A stretch of 64,000 nucleotides of DNA from Riptortus pedestris (taxonomy: Eukaryota; Arthropoda; Insecta; Hemiptera; Alydidae): NCBI GenBank assembly GCA_019009955.1, contig CM032230.1, positions 26,046,501 through 26,110,500 on the forward strand, written 5' to 3'. Shown here one piece after another: positions 1-10,814 of the stretch. Below the pieces are notes generated by a model. It searched no databases. It had not been told where the DNA came from and saw only the letters and a program-made list of their open reading frames with translations. How positions within the stretch are numbered: position 1 is the first letter of the stretch; each line of letters starts with the position of its first letter. A program made the position numbers and the translations under genes.

Positions 1-177
1 TTAAAAGACCTTTATTATACGAGATACATGCGAATATGTCCTGGTGGTGGTTTCTTATTTCCGTTTGTATTTATTCACGGTGGTGTTGTGTTACCCGTAT
101 GTAGATTTATCTGTTACTAAACTTCACGAAGGAAATCTGCTTAGTTTACGCAGCCCCTGCGTGACGTACTTTTACTT
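1..177 (+). mobile_element. HINE-like element, 3' end
   Basis: This is the 3' part of the dominant family, cut by the window edge. It shows GGAAATCTGCTTAG at about 127-141, then the hairpin ACGCAGCCCCTGCGT near 150-164, then GACGTACTTTT. It matches the 3' portions at 28625-28781 and 63040-63175, including the segment with GGTGGTGTTGTGTTACC. A second, eroded 3' end lies directly behind it at about 205-245 (ATGGGAAAACTACTTAGTC, ACGGACTTTTTAG), so two insertions probably lie in tandem. Confidence 0.7.
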
Positions 178-245
178 ATTGAGATAAATGCTAATACTTG
201 ACGCACATGGGAAAACTACTTAGTCCCTGATTCACGGACTTTTTA

Positions 246-749
246 GTAGTTTGATATGTTCAGTATTTGTGGAGAATCCTATCTTATCAGAAAAAATGAT
301 AACAAACTTTGACAGTCATTATTGTCGGCAATATTTTATCACTGGCAATACAGAATTGACTCGCCTAGCAGAAAATACGGAATTCCCCAATATAATTCCA
401 TCTACATGTCTTTTAAATCAAAGCAATTCTAAAGTTTTTCCAATATTATTGATTCTATAAAGGTGCGTGTTGATAATGTAAAGTGTCTGATGGAGAGATA
501 ACTGTATTTGGCTTGCGGAGAAGTTCCTTAAACTTGTATTGTCGATGTTAAAGGCAGTTTTTATTTGTTTCTTGTTCCTTGTCCTTGTTTTTTGTCAGTA
601 TGAACTACTGCATCGTTTTAGTCATTGGATAAGGAACTTTAATTTGTAATTTGTTCAATAACTGATAAATAGATTTTCTTCGTTCTCATAAAATGTAAGA
701 GAGATTTAATCTTTTCCCCCAAAAAGTTCAACATTTTTTTAAAGATGAT
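246..749. other. AT-rich DNA without recognised feature
   Basis: Only a short open frame (251-460, +) occurs here and it resembles no family I know. I see no splice-site pair, RNA gene or repeat end. Confidence 0.5.
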
Positions 750-1509
750 TTAATAAATAGAAGTCCATGGGGCTACCTAAACTACGCAGAAAACCGTCGT
801 GAAGTTTTACCAAAAAAAATCTGTATACTGTTAACACATAACAAGGCAGTGAATATTAAGTGAATTTATACAAATGGATTGAGAAATCATTCAGTCAATT
901 TTAATAAACTCCCAACGGAAAGCCTTTGAATGGATAAAAAACAGGTTGATATATTGATAAAGAAATATTCTGCATCGAAAAAAAAAACAATTACTGAAAT
1001 ATATCTGAATATAACATAGTAATTTTATTAAAACTATTTACTAGTACTGTAATTTATAATGAATCAGAATAATGTTTATCTCAATCATTCAGATTTTAGT
1101 AGTCCAAGAAGACGGAGTCGTTCAAAAGCACATATGTATCTCGTATAATGAAGGTCTCTAGAATACAATAGTTAGTATTTAATCTTCGAATAAAGTTTTT
1201 TAATATATTTCAGAGTATTGTTTATGTGACATGAGTAGAAGGTTTTGCTGAAGCCTGAAAATTGAAAAATGCAAATTTCTCGGTTAATATTGAAGATAAA
1301 GTTATATCTGTATTACGTTTAATTTGCAATAAGGTTGGTTCTGTACAATGTTTCGATCCGACGTATAGTAACGGAGATATTTCGATTTTTCGAAAATCTC
1401 CCCTCTTAACCCCCCTCCCACTGGTCCGATTTCAGCTATTAATGAACATGATCTTTCTTTTTACATAAAAAGATCAAATATCGAGTTTGGAATAGATCGT
1501 TAATAAATA
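750..1509 (-). mobile_element. HINE-like element, long subfamily, eroded
   Basis: The minus-strand copy begins with a decayed 3' end (AAGTCCATGGGGCTACC near 761) and runs through the long-subfamily segment (AACAATTACTGAAATATATC near 988, TTTTAGTAGTCCAAGAA near 1093) into the conserved core (CTCGGTTAATATTGAAGAT near 1279, GATCCGACGTATAGTAACGG near 1354, a C-rich run near 1405). It stops at the Helitron junction at 1510, so its own 5' end is lost. Confidence 0.7.
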
Positions 1510-1955
1510 TCTTTATATATATAATTCTAGCGTACGTGTGTATGTCACTGAACTCCTCCTAGACGGATGGACCGATTTGATTGAATTTCTAAATACGCGT
1601 TCGGTTGACTCCCCGGATGGTTTAGCGCCGCAGATCCGCCCGGCAGATGGAGCAGGAGTGGGGGTCGTGAGGGTGGCCTGAAATTAAAAATAGCCGTATT
1701 TCGTTTCCTATTGGTTTTTCGGCAAATATGCACAGGATAAGAGTTGTTTGTGTTGTTATTTGGAGTAACTTTTGTCATGTTCAATTTTGTCGTATATTAA
1801 AGTATAAACGAGATATTCAGTAAGAAAGTAAAGTGGGGCCAACAATTTTATTGGGCCCCAACGATTGAACCGAACTGAACAAAACTCGGTATGTGAATTA
1901 GCGTTAGTTCTTCCATGGTTATAAGCTGTACTAAATTTGTTAAGTTCGAACGGGA
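1510..1955 (+). mobile_element. Helitron family B, 5' fragment
   Basis: It starts A^TCTTTATATATATAATTC, the TC start typical of Helitrons, followed by a 5' segment almost identical to that at 2283. It contains one copy of the ~300-bp Helitron core unit (GAAATTAAAAATAGCCG near 1681, GGTTTTTCGGCAAATATGC near 1712). The Helitron 3' end is absent: at the shared motif GGGAGTGGGGGTTT (1952-1965) the sequence changes into HINE-like core. Confidence 0.65.
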
Positions 1956-1959
1956 GTGG

Positions 1960-2280
1960 GGGTTTACTGAAGGCCGAAAACTAAAAAACGCCGATATCTC
2001 GGTTAATATTAAAGACAGTGAAAATAGGTACATGACAACGTTTATAGATCTTTTAATTTGCAAAAAGATTGGTTCTATACAAAATTTCGATCCGACTCAA
2101 ACTAACGGAGATATTTCGAATTTTCGAAAATCCTCCCCTCTAAATCCCCCCTCCCAATGATCCGATTCCAGCCGTTGAAGAACATGATCCGTCTTTTAAC
2201 GTGAAACGTTTAAATACGGAGTTTGGTAACGATCGAGCGAAAATTGCGACCGCTAGAGCGTTAACAGGCTAATGCACCTC
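1960..2280 (-). mobile_element. HINE-like core fragment
   Basis: Conserved internal block on the minus strand: ATATCTCGGTTAATATT near 1993, CGATCCGACTCAAACTAACG near 2089, a C-rich run near 2140, and GCGACCGCTAGAGCGTTAAC near 2247. Neither terminus is present. The next Helitron starts at 2283, where the (TA)n core would be expected. Confidence 0.7.
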
Positions 2281-2282
2281 TA

Positions 2283-2950
2283 TCTTTATATATATAATTC
2301 TAGCGTACGTGTGTATGTCACTGAACTCCTCCTAGACGGATGGACCGATTTGATTGAATTTCTAAATACGCGTTCGGTTGACTCCCCGGATGGTTTAGCG
2401 CCGCAGATCCGCCCGGCAGATGGAGCAGGTCTCCGGTCGAAGGGCGAAGGGCGAGGTTATTGGAAATGTAATGAAATGTTAATATGTTTGTATAATGTAT
2501 GGCCTTAGAGTTTAAGTATGTTATCTAAATAATGATGTTTTCAGCTGCGAGAGGTTTTCACTTTCAGACATTGTTATTTATTGTCCAAATTTATTTTAAT
2601 TTGATTTGAATGTTGCAATTATTTTATTTTCTTTATTTATTTTTATGTATTTGCATTATTATTGTTGAGGGTTTTAATTTATTTTAATTATTGGTCTACA
2701 ACTGTTTGTTCTTATTGACGTGTAGTGCGCAATCTACCAGATAATGATAGAACTAAAACGTCTTCTTTTCCTTCTCTCATACCAAGTTTTCGCGATATTT
2801 TGTTTACTATTTGTGTTTTGGCAAACGTGCGCAAAACAAATGTTATTTTTTGCGTTATTTAAAGAAGATTTTTTTTAAACATAATATTATTAAATTTAAT
2901 ATCCTAATCGCTTGATATATCATGCAGGACAACGTCTGCCGGGTCAGCTA

Positions 2951-2951
<1 letters not shown>
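2283..2951 (+). mobile_element. Helitron family B, complete non-autonomous copy
   Basis: The copy starts with TCTTTATATATATAATTC (2283) and ends GGGTCAGCTAG (2941-2951) followed by T. Just before the end, GCAGGAC-AAC-GTCTGC forms a hairpin, so the terminus has the Helitron layout of hairpin, short spacer, CTRR (here CTAG), then T at the insertion site. At 669 bp it encodes no Rep/helicase and must depend on a partner. The first ~150 bp repeat the start of the 1510 copy. Confidence 0.75.

Positions 2952-3013
<62 letters not shown>
2950..3013. repeat. (TA)n microsatellite
   Basis: About 60 bp of TA repeats with one TG interruption, directly behind the Helitron 3' CTAG. It is probably the (TA)n core of the HINE-like copy into which the Helitron inserted; HINE-like sequence (CTTCCAACGAACATCATTTTC) follows at 3017. 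Confidence 0.85.
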
Positions 3014-3095
3014 AAACTTCCAACGAACATCATTTTCTATATGTCGTCTGTAGGATCTATGAACATTTGAATAAAGTTTTTGAAAATCGCGGGTA
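3014..3095 (-). mobile_element. HINE-like 5' segment, fragment
   Basis: The stretch with GATCTATGAACATTTGAATA near 3054 and TTTTTGAAAATCGCGG near 3077 corresponds to the HINE-like 5' segment (GATCGATGGACATTTGAAG, TTTTTCGAAAATCGCG). The terminal AGCAGATTTCCC is missing, so the copy ends within 100 bp of the SINE behind it. Confidence 0.55.
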
Positions 3096-3124
3096 TTGTG
3101 ATCGTTGTGCTTATTTTATTTAAA

Positions 3125-3340
3125 GGGGCCCAGGTTAGCCAAGTGAGTCAAAGCGTTTCCTTTAATCTCACATGGTAAACCTAGAGTGACGAGTTCGATT
3201 CCCGCCTGGGCAAATAGGAATATATTTAGTAACGAACTCATTAAATAAAATCCTTAGTCCCATCCTGGCTTGAAAATGGTGGCAACCTGTAGATAACCCG
3301 TCTCAATTGGGCATAGTTGCATAAACTTGAATAAATAACA
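3125..3340 (+). mobile_element. tRNA-derived SINE with 12-bp target-site duplication
   Basis: The head GGGGCCCAGGTTAGCCAAGTG resembles an A box and GAGTTCGATTCCCGCC (3189-3204) is a good polymerase III B box. The body (CATTAAATAAAATCCTTAG, GTAGATAACCCGTC) is shared with eight other places here. The element is flanked by the exact 12-bp duplication ATTTTATTTAAA at 3113-3124 and 3341-3352, showing a fairly recent target-primed insertion. It encodes no protein and would need a LINE partner. Confidence 0.85.
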
Positions 3341-3352
3341 ATTTTATTTAAA

Positions 3353-4851
3353 TTTGTTAAAATAGTTTAGGGACTAACAGAATGAAAGTGAAGAAGCTAT
3401 CCCCTTATAGTCCCTTGAATAGTGTGAGAATAATTCTAATAAATTTTGCTACGAAGAATGAAATTACTTTTCTTGTGCTACTTGAGTATAAGCATTGGAA
3501 CAAAAGAACATTCCAACAGTTTAGGAATCGATCGTGTCAACGGAAAAAATATAAATAAAAGTTATAGTAGAGAAACTAAACGGTGTCTCACAAGAACATA
3601 AACATAATATTCCACCGTAAATGTGAGAAAAAACAGCAATAGAAGGTTATTTTATTACTAATTCATCTTAAAAATAATTATACAGTTTTAAGTGGTTCAA
3701 TTCATTATGAGAAATTCTCCAATGAGCAAGTTAGTTGTTTCAGAAGCTCTCGTATTTACTAAAAATCTATTTTCCATGGAGAATGTTGTCCATTCCGTAG
3801 TTTTCCGTAACTTATTGTTATGTTTATCAGATGTGAAGTTAAATGTGAACAGAACTGACGGCTATTTGCCGCTTCGAGTTCGTACTTTGGCAATGTGGCG
3901 CTATACAGCCAGCCTTCATTGATGTCTGACACCTGATACATAAACAAATTATATAATCAATAAGACATAGCCCTCAGTAAATAAACATTTTTTTCCTTAT
4001 TTAATAACAAGTTATCCCCCCACAGCTGTTGTCCCTTGCTCATTGTGTAATGGCGTATTGATTATGCGGAGATAAGCTTAGCTGCTGATCTATATAAAAC
4101 CCAATTTCGTGCACGCTAATAAATGCGCGATCTCCCAATAGGCGACTGCACGGATCCTAGACATTATCTAAATTGAATCTAAAATGAATTTTCTCAGTAG
4201 ACTTGAGGAGAAAGGAAAATGAGAGAGTGATGGCTATGTGAAGCCCTACTAGCTGGAGTAATTGATTTCCAGCAAGACTCCCCCGCTTTTCTTGGCTTCC
4301 AGAGAAAGATGAGATGTGTGAACCAGCAGTATCTTTTCCAGAGCGAATATTCTCTCCAGGCATTCGAAATTTTCCCTTCTTATTTTGCAGCCCTTTCCAA
4401 TAATAAAATAAATACAGCTGGGTTTAATATTATATTTATAAGCGTAATATTGCTCCCTATAGGTCTTCATAGCTGCCTTTATGAACGGTTCAGACGGGTT
4501 ATGTTTCCTTTATGGAGAGGCATCGAGTATTCTTTGGATCACTAATATCAGTATCGTATATAGTAAGTATATGGCATGATATAACACTAGTGAATAAACG
4601 TGATCAAAATATTGAAATGTTGGAAGTACAGAACTCTTTAGTAATTTAAAACAACACTTAAACATTTTGAAGTCTACGGTATTTAAAATTATTAAATAGT
4701 GTAATATATGAAATTATTTTGAAAGAAAATGTATGTATTTTTATCGTATATTTATTAAGAAAAATTCATGTTTCTTATATAATAAGGTGAAACTCTCAAC
4801 GCTTAATCTTCGTCTTACGCCATTAGACAATGAGCCAGAAGATATGTTTGC
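3353..4851. other. AT-rich DNA without recognised feature
   Basis: About 1.5 kb in which I find no element terminus or coding region. Short open frames (3692-3922 +, 4309-4545 +, 4249-4470 -) have no familiar motif. The 4235-4350 stretch is a little richer in GC but shows no convincing splice sites. Confidence 0.5.
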
Positions 4852-4978
4852 TTTTAGCAGATTTCCCTTTAGGGAACCCATCTATTGTGGTGTCGAATGT
4901 TTTCGAAACATTTGTCATATGCCCATCGATCCTACCCAGGATGACGAAAATGAGGTCAGTTCAAAATTATATATATAC
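4852..4978 (+). mobile_element. HINE-like element, 5' end
   Basis: TTTTAGCAGATTTCCCTTTA (4852-4871) is the family's 5' terminus. The 5' segment follows (CCCATCGATCCTACCCAGGA near 4921, GATGACGAAAATGAGGTC near 4940) up to the TA core. Three Helitron pieces follow in that core, and the 3' half of the element was not found. Confidence 0.7.
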
Positions 4979-5090
4979 TACCTAAGGTACCCGGCTTCGC
5001 TCGGGAAATCATTTGGAGCTGAATGATGATGTTTTTTTTTTTTGCAAGGCTTTAAAGTTTACAACTACACTTCCCGTCTGGGCGCATTGC
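4977..5090 (-). mobile_element. Helitron family A, 3' end fragment
   Basis: GGTACCCGGCTTCGCTCGGG (4987-5006) is the reverse complement of the family A 3' hairpin (compare 29958-29973 and 10701-10716). The following ATGATGATGTTTTTTTTT and GCAAGGCTTTAAAG also match family A. The terminal CTAG is mutated and only about 110 bp remain. Confidence 0.6.
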
Positions 5091-5105
5091 TCTTTTATAT
5101 ATATA

Positions 5106-5739
5106 CTAGCGGACCCGACAGGTGTTGTCCTGCATGATATTTCAAGCGATTAGGATATTAAATTTAATAATATTATGTTTAAAACAAACACTACTTTTAA
5201 TAACACAAAAAAAAAAACAACTTTTGTTATATGCACGTTTGCCTAAAAACAAGTACAAAATCAAATATCGCGATTTTTTTATTCAGGCCTCCCTTATAAC
5301 CTCCACTCCCGCTCGAACCTAAACAATTTAATATAGCTTATTATCATGGAAGAATTAATGCTAATTGACATACCGAGTTTTGTTAAGTTTGGTTCAATCT
5401 TTAGTGCCCAATAAAATTGTTGGCTCCCAATTTAATTCATTAGTGTATATCTCGATTATACTTTGTTTTACGACAAAATTAAATATGACAATAGTTACTC
5501 TAAATAACAAAATAAACAACTTTTATCCTGTGCATATTTGCCGAAAAACCAATAGTAAACGAAATATCGCTATTTTTAATTTTAGGCCTCCCTTACAACC
5601 TCCACTTCTGCTCCATCTACCAGGCTGATTTGTGAATCGAAACCATCTAGGGCGTCACCCAAACGTATACAAAATAATTCATTCAAATTGTTCCATCCGT
5701 TTAGGAGGAGTTCAGTGACATACACACGTACAGTAGAAT

Positions 5740-5745
<6 letters not shown>
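5106..5745 (-). mobile_element. Helitron family B copy
   Basis: The minus-strand 3' end is CTAG at 5106-5109, with the hairpin-bearing segment GACAGGTGTTGTCCTGCATG close behind. The 5' end (GAGTTCAGTGACATACACAC near 5708) merges into (TA)n. Inside are two tandem copies of the ~299-bp core unit, anchored by CCTCCCTTATAACC at 5288 and CCTCCCTTACAACC at 5587. There is no Rep/helicase frame, so it is non-autonomous. Confidence 0.7.

Positions 5746-5790
<45 letters not shown>
5746..5790. repeat. (TA)n microsatellite
   Basis: About 45 bp of uninterrupted TA between two Helitrons in the same orientation. Confidence 0.9.
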
Positions 5791-5791
<1 letters not shown>

Positions 5792-5792
<1 letters not shown>

Positions 5793-6685
5793 TAGCTGTA
5801 CTCTGCGTGCGTTGCTACGCCACCAATTAAAATACTAAATTATGATAAAGATATATATATATAATAAAAGTTACTCTAAATAAACATCAAATTAAACATC
5901 TTTTGCAATGTGCACGTTCGCCAAAAAAACATAGGAAACGAAATATGACGATTTTTCATTCCATGCCTCCCTAACAACCCCCACTCCTGTTCGTTCCTAA
6001 AAATGTTAATATAGCTTATACTCAAAAATATGGAATTTCGTTGATTTCGATTTAGTCATTCGTGCCCTATGACATTGCTGACCCCTTTAATAGTTTTTCG
6101 TGTATACTTCATTTATACTTCGTTATACGGAAAAAGTGCATATTTCAAAAGTTACTTTAAATAATAAAATAAACAACTTTTGTTATGTGCATAATTACCG
6201 AAAAAACAATAGGAAACGAAATATAGCGATTTTTAATTTAAGACCTCCCTTACAACCCCACTCCTGTTCGTACCACCAAATGTTAATATAGCTTATAATC
6301 AGGGACGTGTTAATGCCAAATTACATACGGAGTTTCGTTTAATTCGGTTGAGTCTATTGTGCCATATAAAATAGTTGACTCCCACTATTGTTTTTAGCGT
6401 ATAGCTCATTTATACCTCGGTACAAAATGGTACATTACAAAAGTTACTCTAAATAACAAAAAAAAACAACTTTTGTTATGTGCATATTTGTCGAAAAACC
6501 AATAGGGGACGAAATATCGCTATTTTTAATTTCAGGCCTCCCTTATAACCCCCAATCCTGTTTGCCTCAGAGAATATTAATATAGCCAGAAATCTAGCCT
6601 GAGTTAGTAGTAATATACATACCAAGCTTCATAAAATTCGGTTCAGCCGTTTACGAGTCTATAAAGGACATACATACAAACATTC

Positions 6686-6690
<5 letters not shown>
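5792..6690 (-). mobile_element. Helitron family C with tandem core units
   Basis: CTAG at 5792-5795 is the minus-strand 3' end. The next bases (GTGCGTTGCTACGCC) read in reverse as GGCGTAGCAACGCAC, whose GCGT/ACGC can pair as the 3' hairpin. Core units of roughly 280-295 bp repeat three times (anchors CCTCCCTAACAACC near 5966, CCTCCCTTACAACC near 6244, CCTCCCTTATAACC near 6537). The 5' side carries GGTTCAGCCGTTTACGAG near 6640 and ends in (TA)n. No transposase frame is present. Confidence 0.65.

Positions 6691-6730
<40 letters not shown>
6691..6730. repeat. (TA)n microsatellite
   Basis: About 40 bp of TA at the 5' border of the family C Helitron. Confidence 0.9.
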
Positions 6731-6733
<3 letters not shown>

Positions 6734-6734
6734 A

Positions 6735-7175
6735 TATATAATTAAAAAAACATCTTACTCAAGAGGGATATATTCTAATACAAACTTCCTATAAGCACAC
6801 GTCTTCCAATGCAGGTTCAAAAGAAGTAAATACGGAACTTAAGTGGAAAGACGAATAGGAGTATTTGTGGACGGTTTGTGTTATGTATGAGGGGAATGGC
6901 TGGGAAGATGGTTATATAAATGGATATTGTGGGAGAGGCAGGAAATAGGGGCGAAGGAGAGGAGGATTTGGCTATGTCATCCAGAAAAGATTTGTAGAAT
7001 CGTTTTAAGTGAGAGCTACGATAGAGACAACTATAAACCTATTCAAGGTACGAAAGCAAAGACTCAGTAGGTGAGTTAGGACTGAGTATTCCTTGAATGT
7101 GATAGTGGACACATGAATCTAACTCGATTTGCCGTCCTTCCGGGTCACCTCTAAAACATTTGAATCCCTTATAAT
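6735..7175. other. No recognised feature
   Basis: This stretch is slightly purine-rich (GGGAGAGGCAGGAAATAGGG near 6931), with no open frame above 60 codons and no repeat end I recognise. Confidence 0.5.
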
Positions 7176-7945
7176 AAAAGTCCGTCACTCAGGGGCTGAT
7201 TTCCCAAGTGAAGTTTTACAATAGAGAGATCTGCATACCGGTAACACAACACCACCTTGATTAAATACAAACGGTAATGAGAAATCTTTTAGTTTATTAA
7301 AATAAATTCCCAACTGAAACGGCTTCTGAATTGTAAGAATAATTTATATTTTAATAACTCTAATTTTAGTAGTCCAACAACTTAAGAAGGGGGGGGGGCG
7401 GATGAACAGAACGTATTTGCATAAATCTCACAAAGTAACGAAGGTAAGGTAAGGTTAGAACCGACAGGTAAGGTTAGAAGCTTCCACGAGAGCCGATCAG
7501 TTTCGGAAACGGCCGAACTAATCCGAACGGTACCTGATCACGTCCCCCAGACCTTAAAATGTAAATATCTCGGTTAATATTCAAGATAGAGAATAAATGT
7601 ATATAACAATATTTATAGTATATTTAATTTACAATACGATTGATTCTATACAATTTTTCCATCCGACGCATAATAACGAAGATATTTCGAATTTTCAAAA
7701 ATCCCCCCCTCTAACCCCCCCCCTCCCTCTGGTCCGATTTCAGCCCTTAACGAATTTGGTCTGTTTTTTTACATAAAACGTTTAAATATCGAGTTTAGTA
7801 ACGATCAAACAAAAATTGCGACCGCTAGAGCGTTAACAGACAAATATAAATATAAATATATATATGTATATATATACATTTTTCGAAAATCGCGTCATGA
7901 GCACGACCTCAATAGCTGATTTCCCTTAAGGGAAATCTGCTAAAA
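7176..7945 (-). mobile_element. HINE-like element, complete copy
   Basis: On the plus strand it reads from AAAAGTCCGTCACTCAGGGG (3' end; the hairpin arm is shortened) through the core (CTCGGTTAATATTCAAGAT near 7570, a C-rich run near 7710, GCGACCGCTAGAGCGTTAAC near 7819), a short impure TA tract and the 5' segment, to CCCTTAAGGGAAATCTGCTA at 7922-7941. Both inverted AGCAGATTTCCC motifs are in place. At 769 bp it encodes no protein. Confidence 0.8.
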
Positions 7946-8300
7946 GTTGGGGCTCCCGTTGCCGTGCCGGTCACGGCGTGGGTACCTACCACTACCACGA
8001 GGAAAGCTGGAGTTAAAAATAGGTGCAAGTTCGATCCCCGCCAAGGAAGAACATTAGTTCACGAGTTTCAGCTACCAGATCGCGCTAGTGTCGGATGCTT
8101 GCGGATCTGCGGTAATCTAAAGAGTATATGCGTCTGAAGCCTCTCGGGATCACTAACGATTATGACTCTTTTAGATCCTGTCCACAGGCAGGCTGACAGT
8201 GTAAACTGGCCACAGACCTTCTGGGTACAATGGAGCCCGTCAGTCTGCTAGAGACAACTCATCTCAGGTCGTCCTTGGATAACGGTGGTTGTAAGTCGAG
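7946..8300 (+). mobile_element. Possible second tRNA-derived SINE
   Basis: GCAAGTTCGATCCCCGCC near 8026 is a good polymerase III B box, about 65 bp behind GTTGCCGTGCCGGTCACGG, which could carry a degenerate A box. The GC-richer body extends to about 8300 and shares GCTAG-type motifs with the minus-strand element at 35093-35290. Target duplications were not found. Confidence 0.4.
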
Positions 8301-8392
8301 TTGATCACTCACTACGTAGAAATACTTATCACAAATCTCTAGATTCTCACTCGGGAGTGGATCTTAAAGGTTTGCGCAAACCGGAAAAAATA

Positions 8393-8465
8393 AGTCAAAA
8401 CCCGTCACGCAGGGGCTGTGTAAACTAAACAGATTTCCCAAGTGCATGTATGACATACAATTGAT
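8393..8465 (-). mobile_element. HINE-like 3' end fragment
   Basis: CCCGTCACGCAGGGGCTG, then AAACAGATTTCCC: hairpin and inverted motif of the family 3' end on the minus strand. Nothing further of the element follows. Confidence 0.6.
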
Positions 8466-8586
8466 CTCACTTCATGAAGTTTATCATGATAAAGGTACAA
8501 TCTTTTATGTTTCTAAGTAAAAATCCGATGAGGAAAAGTGGACAATATAATGAAGGTACGAATACCTCGCTTAATGTCTGAGCCAT

Positions 8587-9026
8587 AAAAAAGTCCGTCA
8601 CGAAGGGGCTGCGTAAACTAAGCAGATTTCCCACGAAGTTATACAATACAGAAATCTCCATACAAGAGCCGAACAGTTATGGCAAAGAGCCGAACTAGCT
8701 TTTGGCGGGAAACTCATTCGTCCGTACTGGCCTACAATTAATAAAAATGCAAATAGCTCGGTTAAAATTCAAGATAGAGAATAAATATACATAACAATAT
8801 TTATAGTAAATGTAATTTGCAATAAGATTGGTTCTATATAATTTATTGATCCGACGTATAGTAACGGAGATATTTCGAATTTTTGAAAGTCCTCCCTCTA
8901 AACCCCGCCCTCCCACTGGTCCGATTTCAGCCATTAACGAACTTGATCTGTCTTTTTACATAAAACGTTTAAATATTGAGTTTGGTAACGATCAAACAAA
9001 AATTGCGACCGCTAGAGCGTTAACAG

Positions 9027-9110
<84 letters not shown>
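8587..9110 (-). mobile_element. HINE-like element split by a Helitron
   Basis: The 3' half begins AAAAAAGTCCGTCACGAAGG (8587) and keeps the complete core through AACAGACAAATATATA near 9022. The (TA)n tract (9031-9110) leads straight into the Helitron at 9111. The matching 5' terminus (CCCTTAAGGGAAATCTGCTA) is found at 10833-10852, beyond the Helitron, so one element was opened in its TA core. Confidence 0.75.
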
Positions 9111-9113
<3 letters not shown>

Positions 9114-10727
9114 ATATATATATAAAATTGTAACCTCTGTCTGTACATTGATTTTTTTCGCGAAATTTCACGATAACTTTTCGTTTCACATGTCATAGAC
9201 ACCATAACTGCATTTTGTTTCTTTGGTGTCTGTTTGTTTGTTTGTTTGTTTATTTGTTTGTTTGTTTATTTGTTTGTTTGTTTGTTTGTTACCTTTTCAC
9301 GCATAAACGGCTGAACCGAATTTTATGAAACTTGGTATGTATATTACTACTAGCCCAACTTAGACTTTAGGCTATATTAATGTTCTCTAAGACGAACAGG
9401 AGTGGGGGTTATAAGGGAGGCCTGAAATTAAAAATAGCGATATTTCATTTTCTATTGCTTTTTTAGCAAATATGCTCATAACAAAAGTTGTTTATTTTGT
9501 AATTTAGAGTAACTTTTGTTATATGCACTTTTGCCGTATACGGAAGTATAAATGAGTTATACGCTAAACACTATAGCGGGAGTCCACAATTTTATTTGGC
9601 ATAAAAGACTCAACCGAACTAAAACAAACTCGCTGTGTGAATTAATACTAACGCCTTCCTTATAATAAGCCATACTAACATTTCTAGGGACGGGCAGGAG
9701 TGGGGGTTATAAGGGAGACCAGAAATTAAAAATAGCGATATTTCGTTTCCTATTGCTTTTTCAGCAAATATGCACATAACAAAAGTTGTTTATTTTGTTA
9801 TTTAGAGTAACTTTTGTAATATGCACTTTTGCCGTATACGGAAGCATAAATGAGTTATACGCTATAAACTAAAGTGGGAGTCCACAATTTTATTTGGCAC
9901 TAAAAACTCAACCGAATTAAACCAAACTGGTTATGTGAATTAGTACTAACGCCTTCATTATAATAAGCTATACTAACATTTCTAGGGACGGGCAGGAGTG
10001 GGGGTTATAAGGAACGCCTGAAATTTATAATAGTGATATTTCGCTTCCTATTGCATTTTCGGCAAATATGCACATAACAAAAGTTGTTTATTTTGTTATT
10101 TAGAGAAACTTTTTTTTTTATATACACTATCATCGTATACCGAAATATTAAGACGTTATACGCTAAAAATTATAGCGGGAGACAACAATTTTATTTGGCA
10201 CAAAAGACTCAACCGAACTAAATAAAACACTCATTATGTGTATTAGCACTAACGCCTTCCTTATAATAAGCCATTCTAACATTTCTAGGGACGGGCAGGA
10301 GTGGTGGTTATAAGGGAGGCATGAAATTAATAATAATGATTTCCTATTGGGTTTTCGGCAAATATGCACATATCAAAAGTTGTTTATTTTGTTATTTAGA
10401 GAAATTTGCTCAACACTTCTTTTCAATATGAACTACCAGGTACCTCACCTGAAAAAATTAATTCAAATGTATATCAATATTTTCTCCTTAATAATTCAAA
10501 TCTATGCATAATGCACAGGAGACGGGAAATATGACAATATGCAGGACAGTGAAGTTTTACATAAAAAAAATAATTTTATTATTAACAAATGCCAACAACG
10601 GGTATTAACCCTAAACACTGGAACGGGTAAATGTCAAAATATTGTGCAATGTAAAGCCTTGCCAAAAATATACCATCACCATTCAGCCTCAAATGAATTC
10701 CCGAGCGAAGCCGGGTATCTAAGCTAG
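9111..10727 (+). mobile_element. Helitron family A, complete, with four tandem core units
   Basis: It starts TCTATATATATATAAAATTG and ends ATCTAAGCTAG (10717-10727) followed by T. The 3' hairpin CCCGAGCGAAGCCGGG (10701-10716) stands 7 bp before CTAG. A TTTG microsatellite lies near 9227-9290. The middle holds four tandem units anchored by AGGAGTGG at 9398, 9696, 9994 and 10297, giving periods of 298, 298 and 303 bp. No Rep/helicase frame exists, so the 1617-bp copy is non-autonomous. The open frame at 10163-10369 (-) lies within the repeat units. Confidence 0.8.
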
Positions 10728-10772
10728 TATATATATATATATATATTTGTCTGTTAACACTCTAGCGGTCGC

Positions 10773-10814
<42 letters not shown>

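Noticed and set aside
3185..3210. Functional tRNA genes suggested by GTTCGATTCCCGCC and similar B boxes
   Set aside because: No seven-base acceptor stem or proper anticodon arm forms around them, and the same 3' body follows at several places, so these are SINE heads.
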